A DNA stretch of 20,390 bases from an uncultured beta proteobacterium (GTDB lineage Bacteria > Pseudomonadota > Gammaproteobacteria > Burkholderiales > Burkholderiaceae): contig CAIKGX010000139.1 of assembly GCA_903827075.1 (NCBI GenBank), positions 1 to 20,390 of the forward strand, written 5' to 3'. Positions 8,244-16,560 of this stretch are shown piece after piece. Each line of letters opens with the position of its first letter. Positions within the stretch are counted from its first letter, which is position 1. The position numbers and the translations under genes were made by a program. Below the pieces are notes generated by a model. It worked only from the letters and a program-made list of their open reading frames with translations. It did not search any database and was not told the DNA's origin.

Positions 8244-9071
8244 TTAGTCGCGTAAGAGTTCGTTAATGGCTGTCTTTGCTCTGGTCTGCGCATCGACTTT
8301 TTTCACGATGATGGCAGCATACAAACTGTACTTGCCACAAGCGGAAGGTAGGGAGCCCGGCACCACCACAGAACCTGCTGGAACACGACCGTAATGGACT
8401 TCTCCGGTTTCGCGATCGTATATCTTGGTGCTTTGACCAATATAGACGCCCATGGAAAGCACAGCATTCTCTTCAATAATCACGCCTTCAACCACTTCGG
8501 AGCGAGCACCAATAAAGCAGTTATCTTCAATAATGACTGGACCAGCTTGAATGGGTTCTAAAACACCGCCAATACCGACGCCACCAGAAAGGTGCACATT
8601 TTTACCAATTTGAGCACAGGAGCCAACCGTTGCCCAGGTATCGACCATAGAGCCATCACCGACATAAGCACCAATATTGACGTAGGAAGGCATGAGAACG
8701 ACATTCTTACCAATAAAAGAGCCACGACGTGCCATGGCAGGAGGAACTACTCGAAAGCCACCATTAGCGAAATCTTCCGCCGTGTAGTTTTCAAACTTAC
8801 TGGGCACCTTATCGTAGAACTGGGTATACCCACCAGCAGACATCGGCTTGTTGTCTTCTAGGCGGAAAGAGAGCAAAACAGCCTTCTTAACCCACTGGTT
8901 CACTTCCCATTTACCTACGCTAAGACGCTCGGCAACACGGATATCCCCTGAATTAAGGCCTTCTAGGACCGCATTCACGGCATTGCGAATTTCTGCAGAA
9001 ACAGCCTGTGGAGAAAGGTTTGCGCGGTTTTCCCAGGCTTGTTCGATGATGCTTTGTGGTGATTGGCTCAT
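8244..9071 (-). CDS. dapD: Tetrahydrodipicolinate N-succinyltransferase
   Basis: DapD transfers succinate from succinyl-CoA to tetrahydrodipicolinate, committing the pathway to the succinylase branch of meso-diaminopimelate synthesis. The 275-residue length matches the family (E. coli 274). After a helical N-terminal domain (1–~100), residues ~105–240 carry the hexapeptide-repeat pattern of a left-handed beta helix, including GAYVGDGSMVDTWATVGSCA and the downstream GVGIGGVLEP. The C-terminal PSACGKYSLYAAIIVKKVD stretch is also typical. It is the first gene of the minus-strand unit, divergent from smc. The aminotransferase gene dapC, which supplies the step between DapD and DapE, is not adjacent: the next gene upstream is smc on the other strand. 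Confidence 0.96.
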   Translation of the reverse strand: MSQSPQSIIEQAWENRANLSPQAVSAEIRNAVNAVLEGLNSGDIRVAERLSVGKWEVNQWVKKAVLLSFRLEDNKPMSAGGYTQFYDKVPSKFENYTAEDFANGGFRVVPPAMARRGSFIGKNVVLMPSYVNIGAYVGDGSMVDTWATVGSCAQIGKNVHLSGGVGIGGVLEPIQAGPVIIEDNCFIGARSEVVEGVIIEENAVLSMGVYIGQSTKIYDRETGEVHYGRVPAGSVVVPGSLPSACGKYSLYAAIIVKKVDAQTRAKTAINELLRD

Positions 9072-9128
9072 GCTTTTCAGTTAACTATCAGATTGTTAAG
9101 GGATTTTGACCCTGGATGTAGATTGATC

Positions 9129-9134
9129 ATTATA
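9129..9134 (-). promoter_or_regulatory. Probable -10 box of the dapD–dapE–prmB unit
   Basis: The minus strand carries a perfect TATAAT (plus ATTATA, 9129–9134), ~58 bp upstream of the dapD start. No good -35 hexamer stands at the ideal distance: the nearest, TGCACA, is 19 bp away and matches at only four of six positions. The promoter may therefore be weak or activator-dependent. Predicted transcripts would have a ~50-nt leader. I saw no clear hairpin or lysine-riboswitch elements in it. Confidence 0.5.
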
Positions 9135-9170
9135 TCGATGGGGCAAAAACCCGTGTGCAGAGCCCTAATC

Positions 9171-9200
9171 TTGCTATCATCTTCCCACTTTAGTGTTAAT
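9171..9200 (+). promoter_or_regulatory. Possible smc promoter
   Basis: TTGCTA (9171–9176, 4/6 to TTGACA) and GTTAAT (9195–9200, 4/6 to TATAAT) are separated by 18 bp. Transcription would start near 9207, ~40 nt before the GTG start chosen for smc and downstream of the alternative TTG at 9203. Both boxes are imperfect and other arrangements are possible. The 176-bp divergent region also holds a pyrimidine-rich run around 9206–9237. Confidence 0.33.
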
Positions 9201-9247
9201 TTTTGCCTCTTTTATTTGAACCCCTTTTTTTCCCTGCAAAGTACGCC

Positions 9248-12200
9248 GTGCAACTGAAATCTATCAAACTTTCCGGCTTTAAGTCTTTCGTCGATCCAAC
9301 CCATTTTGAAATGCCAGGTCAATTGATCGGTGTTGTGGGTCCTAATGGTTGCGGAAAGTCGAACATTATTGACGCCGTTCGTTGGGTTTTAGGTGAATCC
9401 CGCGCCAGTGAGCTTCGCGGTGAATCTATGCAGGACGTTATTTTTAATGGTTCTGGCTTACGTAAACCATCCGGTCGCGCTAGCGTTGAACTCATATTTG
9501 ATAATTCCGATGGACGTGCACAAGGTCAATGGAGCGCATTTACGGAGTTGTCAGTCAAACGGGTTCTTACTCGCGATGGCACGTCTAGTTATTACGTGAA
9601 CAATCAAGTGGTCCGCCGTAAGGACATTGCCGATATTTTCTTGGGTACTGGTATGGGCCCAAGAGGCTATGCCATTATTGGGCAGGGCACGATTAACCGC
9701 ATCCTTGAAGCTAAACCAGAAGAGCTCCGCATCTTCTTGGAAGAGGCGGCTGGCGTATCTAAATATAAAGAGCGTCGTAAAGAAACAGCTTCTCGTCTGG
9801 AAGACACCAAAGAGAACTTGGTCCGCGTAGAAGATATTGTTCGCGAGCTCGATCAACAACTCACCCGTCTAGAAAAGCAGGCTACTGTTGCTGAGCGCCA
9901 TGCCGAACTCTCGATTGAGATGAAGTCACAGCAGCAGTTACTGTGGTTTGTGCGTCAGACCGAGGCTGGTAAAGAGCAAGAGCGTCATGCCAATGGCATT
10001 CGGGATACGCAAGTGAGTCTCGAAGAGCAAACTGCCAAGATGCGTCATGCAGAAACTGAGCTAGAGACGATGCGTACCCAACAGTACGCCTTGCAAGACA
10101 AAGTTTCACAAGCTCAAGGAGATTTGTATCAGACTAATTCAGATGTAAGTCAAGTTGAGTCACAAATTCGTTATGTACAAGAAGCGCGTCAACGCTTGCA
10201 GCAGCAGACTCAAGATTTACATGCGCAATTGCAACGTTGGACCGTCCAAGAAACTGATGCCGCACAAGCGCAACGTACTGCAGAGCATGAACTTAGTATT
10301 GCCTCTGAAAAAGAGCAATCTCTTTTGGCGGACTTCACTGGCCTGCAAGACCAAATGCCTGGGCGCGAAGAGTCTTACCAAGTTAATGCACGTGAATTAA
10401 ATAGCGCGCGCGACAGCCTAGCAACCATTGAGCAGCGTTTAGCCAGCTTAGGCGAACGTGTGAGATCGATCATCATTCAGATTGAAGAGATGAAAGGGCG
10501 TGAAGCGCGCTTAAGTGGTGAGTTTGATGGTTTGCGTAAGCCGGATGCAGAAGCTTTACAGACGGCCTTAGATCGTCATGCAATGGCTCAGCGTAAGGTA
10601 GACGAAGCTAAGCAAAAAGCAGGAGAAACCCAACAGCGTGTACCGGCTGCTGACGAAGCACGCAACACTGCACAGCAACAAATTCAAGTGGCTAATCAAG
10701 ACTTGGCTCAAACCGAGGCAAAGTTAACAGCACTGACCGCATTGCAAGCCAGCGTTCAGGCGCAAGGCAAGATTGGCCCATGGCTTGAAAGCAAGGGTCT
10801 TAAAGAGAGCAAGCGTCTCTGGCAAGAGCTAAAAGTAGAGAGCGGTTGGGAAGCCGCCCTGGAATCCGTATTACGTGAACGTTTAGCCGCAGTCACTGCG
10901 AAGAGCGTTCAAGACACATTAGCCTTGGCTAAGGATGCACCGCCAAGCCGTTTGGCTATTTTGCTGACAGAAGATATTTCACCAGCACACACCACAGTCC
11001 CCACTGATTTTGTGCCCTTGCTGACTCGCGTGCAAAGTGCAGGAGCACCACGGGTGTCTGCCGTGTTGCAAGAGTGGTTGGACAATATTTATATTGCTGA
11101 TAGCCTAGAAGATGCCTTAAACCGTCGTGAAAAATTACCTGCCGGAGGTGCATTAGTTACGCAACAAGGCCATTTAGTTAGTCGTGTTGGTGTGCAGTTG
11201 TATGCAGCCGATTCTGAGCAAGCTGGTATGTTGGCGCGTGCTCAGGAAATGGAAGGCCTTGAGAAGCAGTTGCGTGCACAACGCTTAATTCAGAGTGAAT
11301 TGCAAGGCGAGCTGGATCAGTGTGTCGCTAATTACCAGTCCGCTCACCAAGCAGCTGAGCAAGCACGTATCTATGCAGAGCAAGCAGTGCAAGAAGTACA
11401 TGGCTTTGAAGTAGAAAGAATGCAGTTGACACAAGCGCAAGAGCAATACAGTCAACGCGCTGCGCAAATTCAGGGTGAGTTAAGTCAGTTACGCGAACAA
11501 ATGGCGCAATTGAGTTTGACTCAAGAACAGTCCGCTTCTGAGATGATGCAATCTGAAGAAGCTAAACAAGGTAATCAAGAAAATTTAGCAAGCGCTCAAG
11601 AAAAGTTAGAGCTGGCGACACAAGAGCGCGATCGCTTGCGTGAAGCATTGCGCGCCTCAGAGATGTCAGCGCAAGAAGCGGCATTTGCTACGCGTTCATT
11701 GCAACAACGTATTTCAGATTTGCAACGTGATCAAAGTACCGCACGTGTCCAAATCATGGAGATTCAAGATAAACAAGCTTTGGCTGAGCAAGAGCTCGAG
11801 ACCTTAAGCGATGAAGAAGATCAAGAAAAGTTACAAGGTCTTCTAGTAACTCGTAGCGAACGTGAATCCTTGCTGGCAAATGCCCGCACTGAGCAAGATG
11901 CCTTGTTGCATCAATTGCGTGAAGCAGATGAAGCCCGCATGCAAATAGAGCGTGGCTTGCAACCAATGCGTGACAAGGTGGTGGATTTGCAGTTACGTGA
12001 GCAGGCTGCCCGCTTGAACTTTGAGCAATTTGCTACTTTGTTGTCAGATGCTGAGGCAGACTTGATCGCCTTGGAGGCGAACTTTAGCCCTGACCTTAAA
12101 GTGGGTGCCTTACAAAGCGAGGTCACTCGTTTGGGTACTGAGATTGCGTCTTTAGGCCCAGTGAATATGGCCGCTCTAGATGAGTTAGGGAGCTCTCGAG

Positions 12201-12769
12201 AGCGCAAGCAGTTCTTAGACGCACAATCAGCAGACTTGAATGAAGCCATGCAGACCTTAACGGATGCTATTGCGAAGATTGATGCAGAAACGCGTGATCT
12301 ATTGCAAGGTACCTTTGATGAGGTCAATAAACACTTCGGCAAGCTGTTCCCAGAGCTATTCGGTGGTGGTCATGCAGAGTTAGTGATGACCGGTGAAGAG
12401 ATATTAGATGCTGGCGTTCAGGTGATGGCACAACCTCCAGGCAAGAAAAACACCACTATTTATCTGCTCTCCGGTGGTGAGAAGGCTTTAACAGCGATTG
12501 CCTTGGTCTTCTCATTATTCCTCTTAAATCCAGCACCTTTCTGCTTGCTTGATGAGGTTGATGCCCCATTAGATGATGCAAACACCTTGCGCTATGCCCA
12601 GATGGTTGCCAAAATGTCGAATAAGACGCAGTTTGTGTTCATCTCACATAACAAGATCACTATGGAAATTGCACATCAGCTGATTGGTGTCACCATGCAA
12701 GAACAGGGTGTCTCCCGCATTGTTGCGGTAGATATCTCATCGGCCGTATCCATGGTGGAGGCTGCTTAA
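9248..12769 (+). CDS. smc: Chromosome segregation protein SMC
   Basis: SMC is the ATPase core of bacterial condensin, normally acting with ScpA and ScpB (not in this window) to organise and segregate chromosomes. With the GTG at 9248 the protein is 1173 residues and begins VQLKSIKLSGFKSFVDPT, the usual betaproteobacterial N-terminus. A TTG at 9203 would add 15 atypical residues. The head has Walker A GPNGCGKS at 31–38, the ABC signature LLSGGEKAL near 1073 and Walker B CLLDEVDAPLDD near 1097. Between the halves of the head lie two long Gln/Glu/Ala-rich coiled-coil arms. They are separated by a globular hinge at ~505–665 that includes the conserved YAADSEQAGMLAR at its end. All parts are present in order and no frame break is seen. 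Its stop is immediately followed by the zipA start. Confidence 0.96.
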   Translation: MQLKSIKLSGFKSFVDPTHFEMPGQLIGVVGPNGCGKSNIIDAVRWVLGESRASELRGESMQDVIFNGSGLRKPSGRASVELIFDNSDGRAQGQWSAFTELSVKRVLTRDGTSSYYVNNQVVRRKDIADIFLGTGMGPRGYAIIGQGTINRILEAKPEELRIFLEEAAGVSKYKERRKETASRLEDTKENLVRVEDIVRELDQQLTRLEKQATVAERHAELSIEMKSQQQLLWFVRQTEAGKEQERHANGIRDTQVSLEEQTAKMRHAETELETMRTQQYALQDKVSQAQGDLYQTNSDVSQVESQIRYVQEARQRLQQQTQDLHAQLQRWTVQETDAAQAQRTAEHELSIASEKEQSLLADFTGLQDQMPGREESYQVNARELNSARDSLATIEQRLASLGERVRSIIIQIEEMKGREARLSGEFDGLRKPDAEALQTALDRHAMAQRKVDEAKQKAGETQQRVPAADEARNTAQQQIQVANQDLAQTEAKLTALTALQASVQAQGKIGPWLESKGLKESKRLWQELKVESGWEAALESVLRERLAAVTAKSVQDTLALAKDAPPSRLAILLTEDISPAHTTVPTDFVPLLTRVQSAGAPRVSAVLQEWLDNIYIADSLEDALNRREKLPAGGALVTQQGHLVSRVGVQLYAADSEQAGMLARAQEMEGLEKQLRAQRLIQSELQGELDQCVANYQSAHQAAEQARIYAEQAVQEVHGFEVERMQLTQAQEQYSQRAAQIQGELSQLREQMAQLSLTQEQSASEMMQSEEAKQGNQENLASAQEKLELATQERDRLREALRASEMSAQEAAFATRSLQQRISDLQRDQSTARVQIMEIQDKQALAEQELETLSDEEDQEKLQGLLVTRSERESLLANARTEQDALLHQLREADEARMQIERGLQPMRDKVVDLQLREQAARLNFEQFATLLSDAEADLIALEANFSPDLKVGALQSEVTRLGTEIASLGPVNMAALDELGSSRERKQFLDAQSADLNEAMQTLTDAIAKIDAETRDLLQGTFDEVNKHFGKLFPELFGGGHAELVMTGEEILDAGVQVMAQPPGKKNTTIYLLSGGEKALTAIALVFSLFLLNPAPFCLLDEVDAPLDDANTLRYAQMVAKMSNKTQFVFISHNKITMEIAHQLIGVTMQEQGVSRIVAVDISSAVSMVEAA
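12756..12761 (+). promoter_or_regulatory. Ribosome-binding site of zipA inside smc
   Basis: TGGAGG lies within the last codons of smc, 8 bp before the GTG at 12770. It decides the zipA start: the GTG directly abuts the smc TAA (12767–12769), and no in-frame ATG follows nearby. The arrangement implies that ribosomes finishing smc feed zipA. Confidence 0.75.
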
Positions 12770-13846
12770 GTGAATGTAGAGCAAATACTGAGCACTCTTG
12801 GTTTATCGGAGTTGCAATTTGCTTTGCTAGCCATTGGCTTTCTCATTCTGCTGTTGGTTGTGATTCTAAATTTCAAATATGCGCGGGCGCGTCGTAAATC
12901 CAGAGAACAGGGTCAATACTCTTTGGATGATCGTTTTGCGGCACGTGAACCTTCATTTGGTACAGGGTTTGCAGATGCAAGTAATGAAGGCCGTGCTGAA
13001 CCCACTTTGGCTGAGGTAGTTCAATCCATTTCAGCGCCAGATCATTTCGTGATTGATCCTAGAATTGATTGCGTGATCACCCTACGATTTGATGAGGCGA
13101 TTAGTGGTTCTGAGATCTTAGATGAGATTGAAGCCTGGTCCGAACTCCCATCCCAGTCCACAACCCCGTGGATGTGTGAGGGCTTGAATGCGGATGTGGA
13201 TGCTGCAGAAGATTGGGAAACTTTACATGTTGAAGCCTCTTATTCAGAATTGCAACTTGCTATACAGCTAGCTAGCCGTCGCGGCCCCATTGGGGTTTTG
13301 GAGTTATCGGATTTTTGCTCTCGTGCACAGGCACTGGCAGATACTTTAGGTTCACAAATAGACATGCCTAGCGTCAATACCATGCTAGAAGGCGCTAAAG
13401 AATTAGATGCGATGGCTGCAGAGAGTGATATTCAATTAAGTATTAATGTACTTTTTGATGAGCCATGTCCTTGGGCGAATTTCGATGCCCTGATGCGTCA
13501 ACGGGGTTTCAAGTTAGCGCGTAATGGTGGGCAGTATGAGTATTTTAGTAACAACGCTATGATCTTTAATAGTGCAGCCTTAGATCCCAATCAAGCGGTT
13601 ACTCAGCTAACCCTGCTTCTTGAGGTTCCTCTCGTTGCGCAGGAAGAGCGGGCCTTTGAGCGCATGCTTGGTCAAGGAGTTGAACTAGCTCAAGCTGCCA
13701 ATGGTCGCTTAGTCGATGACAATGGCATTAACCTGACCGAAGCAGCAGTGGTAAGCATTCGCCAGCATCTCGATGTCCTCTATGGCAATCTTGAGAAGAG
13801 CGGCGTCCCGGCTGGATCTTCTACAGCTAGCAGACTCTTTAGCTAA
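12770..13846 (+). CDS. zipA: ZipA-like cell division protein, membrane-anchored
   Basis: ZipA tethers FtsZ to the inner membrane at the division septum. The 358-residue product has a short exterior N-terminus, one membrane segment (~16–35), a basic stop-transfer patch (ARARRKS, 38–44) and then only soluble sequence, which is the ZipA topology. Residues ~220–338 match the C-terminal FtsZ-binding domain in pattern: strand SINVLFDEP, an aromatic YEYF before FNSAALDPN, strand LTLLLEVP, then a long helix pair ending near LDVLYG. The smc–zipA–ligA order is the context I would expect in this group and supports the name. Unlike E. coli ZipA, there is no long Pro/Gln-rich linker; instead residues ~98–216 look like a second, diverged copy of the C-terminal module. 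Sequence similarity to E. coli is low, so the name rests on context, topology and motif pattern together. Confidence 0.82.
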   Translation: MNVEQILSTLGLSELQFALLAIGFLILLLVVILNFKYARARRKSREQGQYSLDDRFAAREPSFGTGFADASNEGRAEPTLAEVVQSISAPDHFVIDPRIDCVITLRFDEAISGSEILDEIEAWSELPSQSTTPWMCEGLNADVDAAEDWETLHVEASYSELQLAIQLASRRGPIGVLELSDFCSRAQALADTLGSQIDMPSVNTMLEGAKELDAMAAESDIQLSINVLFDEPCPWANFDALMRQRGFKLARNGGQYEYFSNNAMIFNSAALDPNQAVTQLTLLLEVPLVAQEERAFERMLGQGVELAQAANGRLVDDNGINLTEAAVVSIRQHLDVLYGNLEKSGVPAGSSTASRLFS

Positions 13847-13855
13847 GGAATCGTT

Positions 13856-15871
13856 TTGTCGTCCAATAGTCCGACAAATTTAGCGGATCGCTATGCTTTC
13901 CTACAGACAGAATTAGCCCGCTTAGAGCATGCCTATTACGTTTTAGATAATCCTTTATTACCCGATAGCGAGTATGACCGCTTATATCGCGAGCTTTTAG
14001 AGATTGAAGCGGCGCATCCTGAGTGGATTACATCAGAATCACTCTCTCAGCGTGTAGGTGGAGCTGCTCTAAAGGAGTTCCAATCCGTTACCCATGTAGT
14101 TCCCATGCTCTCATTAAATAATGCCTTTGAAGATGCGGATTTAATCGCATTTGCCAAGCGTTGTAGGGAAAGCTTACATGTTGATCATGTGGACTTTGCA
14201 GCTGAGCTCAAGTTTGATGGCTTGGCAATTTCTCTTCGCTATGAAAACGGCCTATTAGTCAGAGCCGCTACCCGTGGTGATGGGGCTAGCGGTGAAGATG
14301 TCACATCGAATATCAAAACCATCCGTGCCATTCCGCTCAGACTGTCTGGTGAGCACATCCCGGCTGTACTTGAAGTACGTGGGGAGGTATTTATGTACCT
14401 CAATGACTTTCAGAATATGAATACCCAAGCAGCTTTGCTTGGTGAGAAAGAGTTTGCCAATCCGCGAAATGCTGCTGCAGGTAGCTTGCGTCAACTCGAT
14501 TCCAAGATCACAGCGAAGAGACCACTCTCATTCTTTGCTTACGGTATTGGTGCACTAGAGCCCCAATCTTGGTTGCCCGCCACCCATGAAGCATTGCTGA
14601 ATGCTTATGTAAAGCTTGGCTTACCAGTATGTTCAGAGCGCCGGGTTCTACAGTCTGTAGATGAGATTCTGGCTTTCTATAACGAGATTGGTGCTAAGCG
14701 AGATACTTTGCCTTATGACATTGATGGCGTGGTTTATAAAGTCAATTCGTTTGCTGAGCAAGTTAAGTTGGGCTTTGTTTCTAGAGCACCTCGGTTTGCC
14801 CTTGCACATAAGTTCCCAGCGCAGGAAGCCTTAACCACCGTCTTAGGAATTGATGTGCAAGTAGGGCGTACTGGAGCCATTACTCCAGTAGCGAGATTGG
14901 CTCCTGTTGAAGTAGGTGGAGTAACGGTCACTAATGCGACCTTACATAATGAGGATGAAGTCAAACGCAAGGATGTCCGCATTGGCGATATCGTTTCTGT
15001 TCGCCGTGCAGGGGATGTAATTCCCGAAGTGGTATCGGTGATTAAAGAGCGCAGACCTGCAGATGCAATGCAATTTGTGATGCCGGCTCGTTGCCCGGTA
15101 TGCGATTCTCATATTGAGCGCTTGGTTGATGAAGCGGTAGCGCGTTGCAGCGGCGGATTATTTTGTGGTGCCCAGCGTAAACAAGCGCTGATTCATTTTG
15201 CCCATAGACGTGCATTAGACATCGAGGGTCTGGGTGAGAAGATTGTCGATCAATTAGTCGATCACCATTTAGTGAGAACGCCAGCTGACCTCTATCGCTT
15301 GGGCTTTACGGCATTAGCCAATTTAGAGCGCATGGGTGAAAAGTCTGCAGATAATCTGATCCAAGCAATCGACCAATCACGCAACACTACCTTGGCTAGA
15401 TTTATCTTTGCCTTGGGTATTCGTCATGTGGGTGAGACCACTGCCAAAGACTTAGCCAACTACTACCGTAATATGCATGCCCTAATGGATGCAAAGTTGG
15501 AAGATCTACTCTCGGTAAAGGATGTGGGTCCAGTGGTAGCCGATTCCATTATCAGCTTTATGGAGGAAGCGCATAACCGCGAAGTGATAGAGCAAATCCT
15601 TGCCTCTGGAATGCAACTCTCAGTGGAAGAAAAAATCATTAGTGCGGCAGTAGTTGGAAAAACCTTTGTGCTAACGGGCACATTCCCAACGATGACACGA
15701 GATGAAGCTAAAGATCTTTTAGAGAATGCAGGTGCTAAAGTAGCTGGCTCTGTATCAAAGAAAACAGACTATGTGGTGGCTGGAACAGATGCAGGTAGCA
15801 AACTCACTAAAGCTGAAGAGCTAGGTGTGCCAGTGATTGATGAGGCGAGCATGTTGGAGTTGCTAAAGTAA
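13856..15871 (+). CDS. ligA: NAD+-dependent DNA ligase LigA
   Basis: LigA seals nicks during replication and repair using NAD+. The 671-residue protein matches the E. coli enzyme in length. The adenylation domain holds the nucleophile K119 in AELKFDGLAIS and NPRNAAAGSLRQLD at 202–215. The zinc finger has four cysteines, C413, C416, C431 and C437, with the spacing of the E. coli protein. A helix-hairpin-helix region follows at ~450–585, and a BRCT domain at ~590–671 contains VVGKTFVLTGTF and ends EASMLELLK. The start is a TTG at 13856, supported by AAGGA at 13845–13849. The next in-frame Met is residue 84, too late to be the start. The gene follows zipA by 9 bp. No missing residue or truncation is evident. 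Confidence 0.97.
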   Translation: MSSNSPTNLADRYAFLQTELARLEHAYYVLDNPLLPDSEYDRLYRELLEIEAAHPEWITSESLSQRVGGAALKEFQSVTHVVPMLSLNNAFEDADLIAFAKRCRESLHVDHVDFAAELKFDGLAISLRYENGLLVRAATRGDGASGEDVTSNIKTIRAIPLRLSGEHIPAVLEVRGEVFMYLNDFQNMNTQAALLGEKEFANPRNAAAGSLRQLDSKITAKRPLSFFAYGIGALEPQSWLPATHEALLNAYVKLGLPVCSERRVLQSVDEILAFYNEIGAKRDTLPYDIDGVVYKVNSFAEQVKLGFVSRAPRFALAHKFPAQEALTTVLGIDVQVGRTGAITPVARLAPVEVGGVTVTNATLHNEDEVKRKDVRIGDIVSVRRAGDVIPEVVSVIKERRPADAMQFVMPARCPVCDSHIERLVDEAVARCSGGLFCGAQRKQALIHFAHRRALDIEGLGEKIVDQLVDHHLVRTPADLYRLGFTALANLERMGEKSADNLIQAIDQSRNTTLARFIFALGIRHVGETTAKDLANYYRNMHALMDAKLEDLLSVKDVGPVVADSIISFMEEAHNREVIEQILASGMQLSVEEKIISAAVVGKTFVLTGTFPTMTRDEAKDLLENAGAKVAGSVSKKTDYVVAGTDAGSKLTKAEELGVPVIDEASMLELLK

Positions 15872-15913
15872 GGATTACCTGTTGATCTTAGAGGACCATC
15901 GGATCATTTATTA

Positions 15914-16522
15914 ATGTTACCAATTTTGTATTCTTACCGAAGATGCCCCTATGCCATGAGGGCTCGCATGGCATTGAAATATGCAGCTATACAGGTTGAG
16001 CACAGAGAGATTGAGTTGCGTAATAAGCCGCAATCCATGCTACTTGCCTCACCAAAAGGAACCGTTCCAGTATTGTGCGTTGATGGGTACATCATAGATC
16101 AAAGCTTGGATATTATGCGATGGGCATTGGGGAAGTCTGATCCAGACCATTGGGAGGCAGTTGATGAGTCTTACTCTCGCGCTTGGATTGAAAAGAATGA
16201 CGGACCATTTAAGACCTTATTGGATCAATACAAATACCAGAATAGATATCCCAACGTCAATCAAGAAGAGGTTTTGAGTGCCGCAATAGAGTTGATGCTC
16301 AACCCCATGGAGACTGCTTTGCAATCAAATCATTATCTATTGGGAAGTAAAATGACTTGGGTAGATGCGGCTATCTTCCCATTTATTCGGCAGTTTGCGA
16401 TGGTTAGTCCAAAAAGATTTAGGGAATTGCCGTTTCCCTTAACTGGGCGATGGTTGAGTCACCATATTGAGTCTGAATTATTCATCTCAGTGATGCATAA
16501 ATATCCGACATGGATAGGTTGA
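15914..16522 (+). CDS. Glutathione S-transferase-like protein
   Basis: A 202-residue protein with a thioredoxin-fold N-terminal half (~1–77) and an all-helical C-terminal half. RRCPYAMRARMAL at 9–21 places a single cysteine, C11, at the glutaredoxin-type active-site position (CPYA rather than the dithiol CPYC). The cis-proline motif TVPVL is at 50–54. DQSLDIMRW at 62–70 takes the place of the usual glutathione-binding E/Q-S segment. This pattern resembles Grx2-like and related bacterial GSTs that can form a mixed disulfide with glutathione. Substrate and physiological role cannot be read from the sequence. It lies 42 bp after ligA with only a weak Shine-Dalgarno (GGA, 15901–15903), and may be read from the smc–ligA transcript. 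It converges on glnD. Confidence 0.86.
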   Translation: MLPILYSYRRCPYAMRARMALKYAAIQVEHREIELRNKPQSMLLASPKGTVPVLCVDGYIIDQSLDIMRWALGKSDPDHWEAVDESYSRAWIEKNDGPFKTLLDQYKYQNRYPNVNQEEVLSAAIELMLNPMETALQSNHYLLGSKMTWVDAAIFPFIRQFAMVSPKRFRELPFPLTGRWLSHHIESELFISVMHKYPTWIG

Positions 16523-16532
16523 GCGGGTAGGG

Positions 16533-16555
16533 CAAGAGCATTCACCAGGCTCTTG
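16533..16555. terminator. Hairpin between convergent GST-like and glnD genes
   Basis: A perfect 7-bp inverted repeat, CAAGAGC (16533–16539) and GCTCTTG (16549–16555), with a 9-nt loop, fills the 38-bp gap between two convergent stop codons. The position suits a bidirectional terminator, but neither side has a real T-run (plus side AAAATTTA, minus side CCCTACC). It may instead mark or stabilise the 3' ends. Confidence 0.45.
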
Positions 16556-16560
16556 AAAAT

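Noticed and set aside
9203..9247. Longer smc start at the TTG at 9203
   Set aside because: It adds 15 residues (MPLLFEPLFF…) unlike any SMC N-terminus I know; the GTG at 9248 gives the expected beginning.
10000..12000. Repeated Gln/Glu-codon-rich sequence in smc as a possible DNA repeat
   Set aside because: The similarity reflects coiled-coil heptads with favoured CAA, GAA and GAG codons, not duplicated DNA units.
11911..12342. A 143-codon minus-strand open frame inside smc
   Set aside because: It lies wholly antisense to well-conserved SMC coding sequence, has the Ser/Arg/Cys/Leu-rich composition of a shadow frame, and matches no family I recognise.
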